This document shows, piece by piece, positions 5,666 to 12,311 of a stretch of DNA of 16,129 nt (position 1 is the first letter of the stretch; every line of letters begins with the position of its first letter). Origin of the DNA: Parcubacteria group bacterium GW2011_GWB1_42_6 (lineage in GTDB: Bacteria; Patescibacteriota; Minisyncoccia; Portnoybacterales; GWB1-42-6). The notes beneath the pieces were generated by a model that ran no database searches, was not told the DNA's origin, and worked only from the letters and a program-made list of their open reading frames with translations. A program made the translations under genes and the position numbers. Location of the stretch: NCBI GenBank assembly GCA_000997475.1, contig LCEC01000020.1:1-16129 (forward strand), in the 5' to 3' direction.

Positions 5666-6412
5666 TTAAATTAGTTTTCCTTGGGCTAAATGTTTTTTTA
5701 TGCGCGCTTTGGCCATTTCACAATACTCCGGCGAAATATCAATACCGATATAATTCTTTTTAAAGTTTATAGCAGATATTGCTGTTGTGCCAGAGCCCAT
5801 AAACGGGTCTATCACTATTTTTGCGGTTGTTGAGGAGACTATCCGATCAATTAAATTAACTGGAAATGCCGCCGGGTGTTTATTGTTCATTTCTTGCGTG
5901 AATTCCCAAACATCCCCATATGCATTAGCTTTTTTAGCAAGCTTAAATTCTGATTTTGCAATTAAATAAATAACTTCGTAGGTTGGAAGAAAATAGCCAG
6001 CATTAAAATTTAAACCACCTTTACGTCTCCAAATGATAATTTGCCTAACCGGAAAACCGCTAACAATATCTTGCCGGTCTTGCAGTTTTCCGTCTTGAAC
6101 CCTCCACTTATGATTATAAAAAATAGCTCCCGTGTCCGGTATAATTCGTAGCATTTCCGATAAGCAATTTTTTTGCCATTTTACATATTCTTCGTGTGGC
6201 ATACAATCGTTATGGTGCGTATAGCCGTTCTGCAAGGCGGCATTTGCCCACTTGCCACCACGGCCATCTTTCATGCCGTTTCCGGTGGAATTTTTTAGAT
6301 TATAAGGTGGACTGGTAATAACCAGATCAACTGCTCCGTCTGGTATTTTTTTCATTATACCTATTGCGTCCCCGCAAATAATCTTGTTTTTAAAATCTTG
6401 TGGAAATTTCAT
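5666..6412 (-). CDS. DNA methyltransferase of a type II R-M system (SPPY motif, probably N4-cytosine)
   Basis: This 248-residue methyltransferase transfers a methyl group from S-adenosylmethionine to a DNA base, protecting sites from the partner nuclease. The catalytic motif TSPPYN is near the N-terminus (residues 33-38), and the AdoMet-binding DPFMGSGTT is near the C-terminus (202-210), followed by NYIGIDISPEYCEMAKARI. This is the motif order of the beta class. S-P-P-Y is characteristic of N4-cytosine enzymes but also occurs in some N6-adenine ones. The pairing with an MvaI/BcnI-type nuclease favours N4-cytosine, since M.MvaI is of that type. The ATG at 6412 lacks a clear Shine-Dalgarno. A promoter is visible at 6439-6467. 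Confidence 0.88.
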   Translation of the reverse strand: MKFPQDFKNKIICGDAIGIMKKIPDGAVDLVITSPPYNLKNSTGNGMKDGRGGKWANAALQNGYTHHNDCMPHEEYVKWQKNCLSEMLRIIPDTGAIFYNHKWRVQDGKLQDRQDIVSGFPVRQIIIWRRKGGLNFNAGYFLPTYEVIYLIAKSEFKLAKKANAYGDVWEFTQEMNNKHPAAFPVNLIDRIVSSTTAKIVIDPFMGSGTTAISAINFKKNYIGIDISPEYCEMAKARIKKHLAQGKLI

Positions 6413-6438
6413 TTTTGTACTTTTTTACTCTCGATTAT

Positions 6439-6467
6439 ATATTATTATCTGTTCATTATATAAGCAA
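6439..6467 (-). promoter_or_regulatory. Promoter of the R-M operon
   Basis: On the minus strand: TTGCTT (6467-6462), a spacer of 17 and TAATAT (6444-6439). A second AT-rich TATAAT lies 5 bases further (6439-6434). The -35 word TTGCTT recurs at other promoters in this window. Confidence 0.5.
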
Positions 6468-6474
6468 TAGAGCG

Positions 6475-6497
6475 CAAAAAACAGCCTTTAGAGGCTG
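6475..6497 (-). terminator. Terminator of the tRNA operon
   Basis: On the minus strand CAGCC and GGCTG pair around a six-base loop and are followed by TTTTTT. It is 17 bases beyond the 3' end of tRNA-Asp. Confidence 0.8.
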
Positions 6498-6513
6498 GCT
6501 TTTTAAATAGGGG

Positions 6514-6589
6514 CGGGTCGTAGGGGATTCGAACCCCTGATCTTCTCCGTGACAGGGAGACGCGTTAAGCCAGGCTACGCTAACGACCC
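6514..6589 (-). tRNA. tRNA-Asp (anticodon GTC)
   Basis: A full cloverleaf is visible: a 7-bp acceptor (GGGTCGT/ACGACCC), a D arm GCGT..ACGC, an anticodon arm TCTCC-CTGTCAC-GGAGA with GTC at positions 34-36, a T arm AGGGG-TTCGAAT-CCCCT and a G discriminator. CCA is not encoded (CCC follows), so a CCA-adding enzyme is needed. It is the last gene of the three-tRNA operon. Confidence 0.95.
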
Positions 6590-6601
6590 ATTTATTTTTT
6601 G

Positions 6602-6673
6602 TGCCGGCGAGTGGATTCGAACCACTAACCTTGGCCTTATGAAAGCCCTGCTCCGCCATTGAGCTACGCCGGC
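6602..6673 (-). tRNA. tRNA with anticodon CAT (elongator Met, or Ile2 if lysidine-modified)
   Basis: The 72-nt cloverleaf has acceptor GCCGGCG/CGCCGGC, D arm GCTC..GAGC, anticodon loop TTCATAA with CAT, T arm AGTGG-TTCGAAT-CCACT and A discriminator. The first pair is a normal G-C, so it is not an initiator. The anticodon stem has one weak pair (G27 opposite A43). Sequence alone does not settle elongator Met versus the TilS-modified Ile2. CCA is not encoded. A 17-base copy of its 5' end plus leader lies upstream at 6777-6793. Confidence 0.93.
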
Positions 6674-6793
6674 CCATCTTCGCCACAGTTTGCATCGGAG
6701 CTTCGATGGGCAAGGTATCATTCTAATATTGATTCTCGCCCTTCCGAAGCTCAAATACCAATTTGAGCGAAGGATGGAGCTACGCCGGCCCAT
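6661..6793. repeat. Direct repeat of the tRNA(CAT) 5' end, two copies
   Basis: A 17-base sequence covering the first 13 bases of this tRNA plus four bases of its leader occurs at 6661-6677 (in the gene) and again, identically, at 6777-6793. Between them is a hairpin (GCTCAAAT / ATTTGAGC). The extra copy looks like the remnant of a duplicated tRNA gene or a target-site duplication. Confidence 0.8.
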
Positions 6794-6798
6794 TTTCT

Positions 6799-6896
6799 TG
6801 TCATCCCCGCGAAGGCTCGCCTCGCTGAAGCTCCGGCGAAGCGGGCGGGGATCCAGACCCGAATTAATCTGGATTCCCGTTTGTACGGGAATGACA
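6799..6896. mobile_element. MITE-like palindromic element, copy 2, within the tRNA operon
   Basis: Ends TGTCAT (6799) and ATGACA (6891-6896) are inverted. The inner GGATCCAGA and TCTGGATTC match the layout of copy 1 at 3019-3102. The left half carries an extra nested insert (CGCTGAAGCTCCGGCGAAGCG). It lies between tRNA-fMet and the CAT tRNA and must be transcribed as part of the operon. Confidence 0.75.
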
Positions 6897-6925
6897 TCCG
6901 AGGTTGGATATATTTTAAATCTGGG

Positions 6926-6996
6926 TTGCGGGGCCGGGAATCGAACCCGGGCCTGGGGCTTATGAGACCCCCGAGCTACCTCTGCTCTACCCCGCG
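6926..6996 (-). tRNA. Initiator tRNA-fMet (anticodon CAT)
   Basis: The acceptor has the C1/A72 mismatch diagnostic of bacterial initiators (CGCGGGG against CCCCGCA, A discriminator). The anticodon arm is GGGGT-CTCATAA-GCCCC: the three pairs next to the loop include two G-C and one T-G, slightly weaker than the usual three G-C. The D arm GAGC..GCTC and T arm CCGGG-TTCGATT-CCCGG are intact. The 3' end reads ACCC, not ACCA. It is the first gene of the operon and lies only 5 bases behind the promoter -10 box. Confidence 0.93.
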
Positions 6997-7001
6997 GAAT
7001 T

Positions 7002-7030
7002 ATTATATATGAAAAAAATATTTTTTGCAA
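7002..7030 (-). promoter_or_regulatory. Promoter of the tRNA operon
   Basis: On the minus strand: TTGCAA (7030-7025), a spacer of 17 and a perfect TATAAT (7007-7002). The expected start falls on or within a base or two of the mature 5' end of tRNA-fMet (6996). Confidence 0.8.
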
Positions 7031-7065
7031 GCCCGAGTTTTCTGCCTTAAATATGCCGCTGCCGG

Positions 7066-7094
7066 TTTACAGATTGATTGTTAAAAGTTAAAAT
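7066..7094 (+). promoter_or_regulatory. Promoter of the glycosyltransferase pair
   Basis: TTTACA (7066-7071), a spacer of 17 and TAAAAT (7089-7094). The leader to the ATG at 7168 is about 68 bases. Apart from this and the divergent tRNA promoter I see nothing in 6997-7167. Confidence 0.55.
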
Positions 7095-7167
7095 AAGTTG
7101 AACGCAAGCAAGGAAACCGAGCTATTTTTGTTGTTTTGGGAGAGAATTTAATCAATAGTTTAACCAA

Positions 7168-8346
7168 ATGAAAATACTGACTAATTTTTATTTTGATTTA
7201 AATGGAACCAAAAGCTTTATATCGGGTACGAAGAGCCAGCAAGATATCTTTCAAAATTTTCTCAAAAATAAGGGCAATTACGAATTATTCGGGCTATTTG
7301 CCAAAAGAGCGGATTCGGGCGAGGAATTCAAAACAATTTCTCCCAAAGAAAATTTTTACGGTTTGGCGCTTCCTCCGAATTATTCTCAAGAATCGGCCGA
7401 GAAATGCTCTTCGCTCGAATTGAGAGAGTGCTTTTCGGAAGCTTTCAGGTTTATTGATTCTGTGTTTGAAAGGGTTGTGCCAGATATAGTGTTTCTTAAC
7501 GGATTTTCTTGGTTAGCTTGTTTATTGGGCTGGCGCGCTCAAGAAAAGGAAATTCCAGTCGTTTTTATTCATGCCGGACTTACTTTTAAAGAATTTGATT
7601 TATATCGGGATTATTTGGGCGATAAGCAAGCCGATGCAATATTAAAAGGCGAAAAAAGTTTGGCTCTGAATCGAAAATGTTTTCATATTTTTTTGAACGA
7701 ATTTTCCCGGAATGTTTACGAAAAAGAATTTTTAAAACAAAAATGTCCAAATTGCTTTATTGTTCCGTTGGGAGCGAGTTTTGATTTTCACTGTCCCGCC
7801 AAGCGCAGTGCCGTAAGGAGTAAAATTAAAGTCGGCTTGATAGGAAGATGGGACAGGATAAAAAATCATCAAGCCTTTTTAAATCTGGCCAAGCACGCGA
7901 GAAGCGAAAATGTTCCGGCCGAGTTTTTCGCGATCACAAGAATTCCCGAAAAGACGAAGGCTCTTGGAATTTCCAGGTCGGATTATTACGCTTATGTCGA
8001 AGTAAGAGATTTGATGCCTCGTGAGGACCTTTGGAAATTTTATCAAGAAATGGACGTGGTTGTATGCCCTTCATTATTTGATGTTTCTCCCCACACGGTC
8101 CTTGAAAGCATAATTTGCGGCACTCCCGCGTTGATCAGTCCAAATGTCGGATATGTTGATCTTTACAGAAAATTTAAGCTGGAACATTGGATAGATGATT
8201 TTTCAGATCCGGCCGAAACAATGGAAAAAATCGAAAGAATTTCTCTAGAGAAAATTTCGCCCGAATTGATAAGCTGGATAAAGGAAGAATATGATCCGGA
8301 AACTGTCTTTGAGAAATATTTGGAGATAATAAATCTGGCTTCTTAA
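7168..8346 (+). CDS. Glycosyltransferase, GT-B fold, GT4-like
   Basis: This 392-residue cytosolic glycosyltransferase probably adds a sugar to a surface glycan or glycolipid; donor and acceptor cannot be told. The C-terminal half carries the nucleotide-sugar Rossmann domain: KIKVGLIGRWDRIKNHQAFLNLA near residue 220, then VVVCPSLFDVSPHTVLESIICGTPALIS, which corresponds to the GT4 donor-site region. The N-terminal half contains PDIVFLNGFSWLACLLGW and a FIHAGL strand, as expected for the acceptor domain. The N-terminus is less canonical than in its neighbour. No close Shine-Dalgarno precedes the ATG. The next gene begins 18 bases after the stop, so the two glycosyltransferases are an operon. Confidence 0.8.
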   Translation: MKILTNFYFDLNGTKSFISGTKSQQDIFQNFLKNKGNYELFGLFAKRADSGEEFKTISPKENFYGLALPPNYSQESAEKCSSLELRECFSEAFRFIDSVFERVVPDIVFLNGFSWLACLLGWRAQEKEIPVVFIHAGLTFKEFDLYRDYLGDKQADAILKGEKSLALNRKCFHIFLNEFSRNVYEKEFLKQKCPNCFIVPLGASFDFHCPAKRSAVRSKIKVGLIGRWDRIKNHQAFLNLAKHARSENVPAEFFAITRIPEKTKALGISRSDYYAYVEVRDLMPREDLWKFYQEMDVVVCPSLFDVSPHTVLESIICGTPALISPNVGYVDLYRKFKLEHWIDDFSDPAETMEKIERISLEKISPELISWIKEEYDPETVFEKYLEIINLAS

Positions 8347-8364
8347 TCAATTAATCCTAATTTT

Positions 8365-9417
8365 ATGAGAATCGCCCAACTGGTTTCGAACTTGTATTCC
8401 ATTCCCCCAAAGTCTTCAAAAGCGATATATTCTTTGGCCGGGCTTCTAACGGACGAATTAGTGAAAAGAGGGCATAATGTGAGTCTTTTTACCACCAAAG
8501 ACTCGCAGACTTTGGCGAATTTGGAATACGTGACGGAGAAAGCGGTTTTCGAAATTCCCGGCCTGGGCGAGATTGCCAAACAAAGATATATGCATCTTTT
8601 GGCTTCGCGGTGTTATCAAAAATCGGAAGAATTCGACATTATTCACAGCCATTTTAACTTGCTTGGATGCTATTATTCTCCCTTGGTAAAAACTCCCACG
8701 GTCCACACCATTCATAGTCCGATAACAAGCGATATGGTTTCCGTTTTGGAAAAAGTAAAGAATCAGAATTTCATCTCCATCAGCTGGGCTCAGCGCAAAC
8801 AATTGCCGGCTTTGAATTGGGTGGCTAATATTTATCACGGAGTGGATACGGAAAAATATGTCTATAATCCCGAGCCGAAAGATTATTTCCTGTTCTTGGG
8901 CCGGATCACGGAGCAAAAAGGAGTCCATTTGGCTATTGAAGCAGCTCGGGCCGCGAAAGTTAAATTGATAATAGCCGGCAAATCATATTCCAATGAAGAC
9001 TATTGGCATAAACAAATAGAGCCGTTTATTGACGGCGTGAATATTCGTTATATCGGCGAAGCGGATAATAACGCAAAAATAGAATACTTGAAAAATGCCA
9101 AAGCGCTTATTTTTCCCACGCATGCCAATGAACCTTTCGGCATGGTAATGATTGAAGCGATGTCTTGCGGCACGCCGGTGATCGGTTATAAAACGGCGGC
9201 GGTGCCGGAAGTCGTCAAAGACGGCAAAACCGGATATTTGGTAAAGGACGCCAAGGGAATCTTTAAGGCGATGGAAAAAATAGAAAAAATAAACCGGCTC
9301 GATTGCCGGCAAAGAGCGGAAAACTTCTTTAGCGTCCGAAAGATGGTAGAGGGTTACGAAAAGGTATATCAACGGGTGATTGAAGAGGAAATAAGAAGGG
9401 AATTTTTCAAAAAATAG
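8365..9417 (+). CDS. Glycosyltransferase family 4 protein
   Basis: This 350-residue GT-B enzyme uses a nucleotide-sugar donor, probably for envelope polysaccharide or lipid glycosylation. It has the family's N-terminal pattern (MRIAQLVSNLYSIPPKSSKAIYSLAGLLTDELVKRGHNVSLFTT) and the middle FDIIHSHFN. The linker strand YFLFLGRITEQKGVHLAIEAA is the usual start of the donor domain. The E-x7-E motif is present in NEPFGMVMIEAMSCGTPVIGYKTAAVPEVV, followed by GKTGYLV. Length is typical. There is no Shine-Dalgarno before the ATG; translation may couple to the upstream gene 18 bases away. Confidence 0.92.
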   Translation: MRIAQLVSNLYSIPPKSSKAIYSLAGLLTDELVKRGHNVSLFTTKDSQTLANLEYVTEKAVFEIPGLGEIAKQRYMHLLASRCYQKSEEFDIIHSHFNLLGCYYSPLVKTPTVHTIHSPITSDMVSVLEKVKNQNFISISWAQRKQLPALNWVANIYHGVDTEKYVYNPEPKDYFLFLGRITEQKGVHLAIEAARAAKVKLIIAGKSYSNEDYWHKQIEPFIDGVNIRYIGEADNNAKIEYLKNAKALIFPTHANEPFGMVMIEAMSCGTPVIGYKTAAVPEVVKDGKTGYLVKDAKGIFKAMEKIEKINRLDCRQRAENFFSVRKMVEGYEKVYQRVIEEEIRREFFKK

Positions 9418-9463
9418 AGGAGAATCGGACGCTTTTTGGCGGCGGAATCAGCTTCTTTTTCAT

Positions 9464-9492
9464 TTGCTTTCAAGCTCATTTTGTGATAAAAT
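9464..9492 (+). promoter_or_regulatory. Promoter of the small membrane protein/gyrB unit
   Basis: TTGCTT (9464-9469), a spacer of 17 and TAAAAT (9487-9492), giving a very short leader to the ATG at 9512. Confidence 0.6.
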
Positions 9493-9511
9493 CAGGGCAT
9501 AAAATAGCGTT

Positions 9512-9883
9512 ATGAATTTAAAACCTTATCTGTGGGGAATAGGGATGGCAAGTCTTGCCGCTTTGGCTTCCTTTTTGGCGATCATCAACTTTTTTTCGCC
9601 CCAAAACGCCGGCGGATTGATCTTGGTTCTTCTTTTTTTTAGCCTTTTTTTGGCTCTTTGCGGTTTTTTCAGTTTGCTGGGTTTTTTCTTGAGGCGGAAA
9701 AAATATAAAGATTCGGCTTTTTATTCATTGGGGGTTTCATTCAGAGAGGGAACGCTTTTGGGTATTTTGCTTATCGGATTTTTGGCGATGAACGCGGCCG
9801 GATTATTCCGCTGGTGGATGGCGTTGGCATTTTTAATAATAATCGTGGGAATAGAAGTGATGTTTTTGTATCAGGAAAAATGA
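9512..9883 (+). CDS. Small integral membrane protein, four predicted helices, function unknown
   Basis: The 123-residue protein is almost entirely hydrophobic. Likely membrane segments are at about residues 8-28 (WGIGMASLAALASFLAIINFF), 34-62 (a long Leu/Phe-rich stretch), 80-97 (TLLGILLIGFLAMNAAGLF) and 100-120 (WWMALAFLIIIVGIEVMFLY). A short basic loop, RRKKYKDS, follows the second segment, suggesting a cytoplasmic loop. I recognise it only as a type of small membrane protein often seen in CPR genomes. It lies 87 bases before gyrB; an inverted word array fills the gap, and no terminator separates the two except that array's hairpin. Confidence 0.7.
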   Translation: MNLKPYLWGIGMASLAALASFLAIINFFSPQNAGGLILVLLFFSLFLALCGFFSLLGFFLRRKKYKDSAFYSLGVSFREGTLLGILLIGFLAMNAAGLFRWWMALAFLIIIVGIEVMFLYQEK

Positions 9884-9887
9884 ACCC

Positions 9888-9955
9888 TACGGAATTACGG
9901 ATTTTTACGGATGATACGGATAAAATTAAATCCGTAATATCCGTATTTATCAGTA
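9888..9955. repeat. Inverted word array TACGGA / TCCGTA upstream of gyrB
   Basis: TACGGA occurs at 9888, 9896, 9906 and 9915 (steps 8, 10, 9). TCCGTA follows at 9931 and 9940, and TCAGTA at 9950. The inner parts (9906-9921 and 9930-9945) pair over about 16 bp with a few mismatches and an 8-base loop. The array ends 15 bases before the gyrB ATG. Confidence 0.8.
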
Positions 9956-9970
9956 ATTTGGCGGGATTAT

Positions 9971-12088
9971 ATGGCTAAAGAAAAAAACACAAACGAAGTT
10001 TCGTACGAAGCCAAAGACATTTATGTTTTGGAGGGTCTTGACCCTGTCCGAAAAAGACCGGGAATGTATATCGGTTCAACCGGAGTTGACGGCCTCCATC
10101 ATTTGATTTGGGAAGTCGCGGACAATTCCATTGATGAAGCAATGGGCGGTTATTGCAACGAAATAGAGATCGCTTTATTGCCCGGCAATCGCGTGAAGGT
10201 CAAGGATAATGGCCGCGGCATTCCGGTGGATATCCATAAGCAAACTAAAAAATCGGCCCTGGAAACGGTTTTATGCACCTTGCACGCGGGCGGAAAATTC
10301 GGCGGCGATTCATACAAGGTTTCGGGAGGTTTGCACGGCGTGGGCGTTTCGGTGGTAAACGCGCTTTCGATTTGGTTGCGGGCCGAAGTTTGCCGCGACG
10401 GCTTTTTGCATTGCCAGGAATATAAACAGGGCAAGCCGCAGGGACCGGTGAAAAAAATCGGCAAATGCGGCGGCAGCGGCACAACGATATATTTTGAACC
10501 CGATCCCGCGATTTTTCACGATCTCAACTTTAATTGGGAAAGAATTTTATCGCACCTGCGCCAACAGGCTTATTTGACCAAGGGAGTAAAAATCATTATT
10601 CGCGATTTGAGAAAGGTTGACGCCAAGCCGGAAGAATTTTTCGGACTTTGCGAAGTTTCCAAAAAGAAAAAAACGGACGCGCAAGATACCGGAGAGCGTT
10701 CATACAGTTTCTATTTTGAAGGAGGAATAATTTCATACGTCAGATTTTTAAACGGAGAAGAAGAACCTCGCCATTCCAATATTTTTTACGTCAACAAAGA
10801 ATACGAAGGCATTCAGGTTGAAACCGCTTTGCAATATACCAATGACATGCAAAGTACGGAGATGACTTTTGCCAACAATATTCACACGGTTGAAGGCGGA
10901 ATGCATTTAACGGGTTTTCGCACCGCTTTGACGCGCGGACTTAACGATTACGCCAGAAAAAACAATTATCTCAAAACTTCCGATGAAAATTTAACGGGCG
11001 ACGATGTTCGCGACGGTTTAACCGCGGTTATTTCTTTAAAAATTCGCGAACCGCAATTTGAAGGCCAAACCAAAGCGAAACTTGGCAATACCGAGGCCAG
11101 GGTGGCGGTTGACGCGGTAATCGCCGAATCGCTTGAAGAATACTTGGAAAAAAATCCCAATGATGCCAAAGAAATTTTGAATAGATGTATTTTGGCCGCC
11201 AAAGCGCGCCAGGCCGCTAAAGCCGCCAAAGAAACTGTTTTGCGCAAAGGAATTTTGGACGGTTTGGCTTTGCCGGGAAAACTGGCCGACTGTTCTTCCA
11301 AGGATCCGGAAGATTCGGAAATTTTCATCGTTGAGGGCGATTCGGCCGGGGGTTCTGCCAAACAGGGACGCGACAGAAGATTCCAGGCCATCTTGCCTCT
11401 GCGCGGGAAAATTTTAAACGTGGAAAAAGCGCGGCTCGACAAGGCTCTCGCTTCCAAAGAAATCAAAGCGTTGATTATCGCCTTAGGGACGGCGATTGCC
11501 GACGAATTTGATATTTCAAAACTCCGCTATCATAAAATCGTTATTATGACCGATGCCGATGTTGACGGCGCGCACATTCGCACTTTGCTTTTGACTTTGT
11601 TTTTTCGGCATTTTATGCCGGTGATAGATGCCGGCCACGTTTATATCGCTCAGCCGCCGCTTTATAAAATTTCACGCGGCAAGGAATCCCACTACGCTTT
11701 TAATGACGCGGAAAAGGACGTGATTTTGGAACGGATCAAAAAATCAAAAGCTTTATCGGCGGAAAAAAGCGGCAAAAAATCCAAAAAAGATGACTCGGCT
11801 TCAGAAACTTCTTCTCAAGAGGGCTTGTCCTCCGAAGCCTTGGCGAAGGAGGAAGAAATAAAAATCGGGGGAGTAAATATTCAGCGCTATAAAGGTCTTG
11901 GAGAAATGAATCCGGGGCAGCTTTGGGAAACAACGATGGATCCGCAAAATCGGGTTTTGAAACAAGTGACTGTGGCCGATGCGGCGGCGGCGGATAAGGT
12001 TTTTGACGTCTTGATGGGCGATGATGTGGCTCCTCGCAAGCGTTTTATCCAAACACACGCCAAAAAAGTTCAAAATCTGGATATATAG
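9971..12088 (+). CDS. gyrB: DNA gyrase subunit B
   Basis: GyrB is the ATPase and TOPRIM subunit of gyrase, which introduces negative supercoils with GyrA. The N-terminus has the GHKL ATP site (VADNSIDEAMGGYC, DNGRGIPVDIH, GGLHGVGVSVVNALS). The TOPRIM domain has IVEGDSAGGSAKQGRDR at about residue 454 and the acidic TDADVDGAHIRTLLLTLFFR at about 526. The C-terminal signature IQRYKGLGEMNPGQLWETTMDP is present. At 705 residues it is somewhat long: a Lys/Ser/Glu-rich linker at about residues 582-635 precedes QRYKGLGEM and includes SSEALAKEEE, encoded by a palindromic repeat (11828-11853). ParE is the alternative name; gyrB is preferred because CPR genomes usually have only gyrase. The ATG has only a weak GGCGGG upstream. 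Confidence 0.93.
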   Translation: MAKEKNTNEVSYEAKDIYVLEGLDPVRKRPGMYIGSTGVDGLHHLIWEVADNSIDEAMGGYCNEIEIALLPGNRVKVKDNGRGIPVDIHKQTKKSALETVLCTLHAGGKFGGDSYKVSGGLHGVGVSVVNALSIWLRAEVCRDGFLHCQEYKQGKPQGPVKKIGKCGGSGTTIYFEPDPAIFHDLNFNWERILSHLRQQAYLTKGVKIIIRDLRKVDAKPEEFFGLCEVSKKKKTDAQDTGERSYSFYFEGGIISYVRFLNGEEEPRHSNIFYVNKEYEGIQVETALQYTNDMQSTEMTFANNIHTVEGGMHLTGFRTALTRGLNDYARKNNYLKTSDENLTGDDVRDGLTAVISLKIREPQFEGQTKAKLGNTEARVAVDAVIAESLEEYLEKNPNDAKEILNRCILAAKARQAAKAAKETVLRKGILDGLALPGKLADCSSKDPEDSEIFIVEGDSAGGSAKQGRDRRFQAILPLRGKILNVEKARLDKALASKEIKALIIALGTAIADEFDISKLRYHKIVIMTDADVDGAHIRTLLLTLFFRHFMPVIDAGHVYIAQPPLYKISRGKESHYAFNDAEKDVILERIKKSKALSAEKSGKKSKKDDSASETSSQEGLSSEALAKEEEIKIGGVNIQRYKGLGEMNPGQLWETTMDPQNRVLKQVTVADAAAADKVFDVLMGDDVAPRKRFIQTHAKKVQNLDI
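11828..11853. repeat. Palindromic repeat inside the gyrB linker
   Basis: TCCTCC (11828-11833) and GGAGGA (11848-11853) pair around an inner GAAGCCTTGGCGAA. A related core (GAAGCTCCGGCGAAGC) lies inside the mobile-element copy at 6799-6896. The wording resembles a dispersed Parcubacteria repeat. Here it is read in frame as SSEALAKEE within a non-conserved linker. Confidence 0.6.
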
Positions 12089-12104
12089 CCCCGCTTCTTA
12101 CTTC

Positions 12105-12132
12105 TTGACAGATTAACAAAAAAGATTAGAAT
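12105..12132 (+). promoter_or_regulatory. Strong promoter before secE-nusG-rplK, upstream of a terminator
   Basis: A perfect TTGACA (12105-12110), a spacer of 16 and TAGAAT (12127-12132). The start would be near 12139, only about 13 bases before an intrinsic terminator hairpin. It may be the cluster promoter with an attenuator, or a coincidental match. Confidence 0.6.
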
Positions 12133-12150
12133 GGGGTTATAACCTGATTA

Positions 12151-12170
12151 AACCCCCTCGCGGGGTTTTT
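12151..12170 (+). terminator. Intrinsic terminator between gyrB and secE
   Basis: AACCCC (12151-12156) and GGGGTT (12162-12167) pair around a five-base loop, followed by TTTTT. It can serve gyrB. A second GGGGTT at 12133-12138 could pair with the same AACCCC as an alternative for transcripts coming from gyrB. Confidence 0.8.
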
Positions 12171-12191
12171 AAAAACTTTACAAATGCAATT

Positions 12192-12311
12192 AATGCCAAT
12201 CTACAAATAACGCGCAAATGCCGCGAATAGCATGCGAATGGCATAAATTCACACGAATATGTCTATGCGAATATATTTGTAGCATTTGAATAAAATTCGT
12301 AGATTGGAATT
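12192..12311. mobile_element. 120-bp inverted-repeat element at the 5' edge of secE
   Basis: AATGCCAATCTACAAAT (12192-12208) and ATTCGTAGATTGGAATT (12295-12311) are reverse complements at 15 of 17 positions. The interior contains CGAAT words (CGCGAATAG, TGCGAATGG, CACGAATAT, TGCGAATAT) and no reading frame of note. The right arm contains an in-frame TAG (12300-12302) for secE and abuts its first recognisable codons. The layout suggests a small non-autonomous element. Confidence 0.65.

Noticed and set aside
6456..7030. Minus-strand reading frames of 85 and 151 codons over the tRNA region
   Set aside because: They run through three tRNA genes and a palindromic element; the peptides are translations of tRNA and repeat DNA.
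8458..8928. Long minus-strand frames opposite the second glycosyltransferase (and similar ones opposite gyrB, nusG and ligA)
   Set aside because: They are antisense shadows of well-supported genes and show no family pattern.
10150..10519. Three overlapping minus-strand frames in the 5' part of gyrB
   Set aside because: They are opposite the GHKL ATPase motifs of GyrB, with Pro/Arg-rich, low-complexity translations typical of antisense frames.
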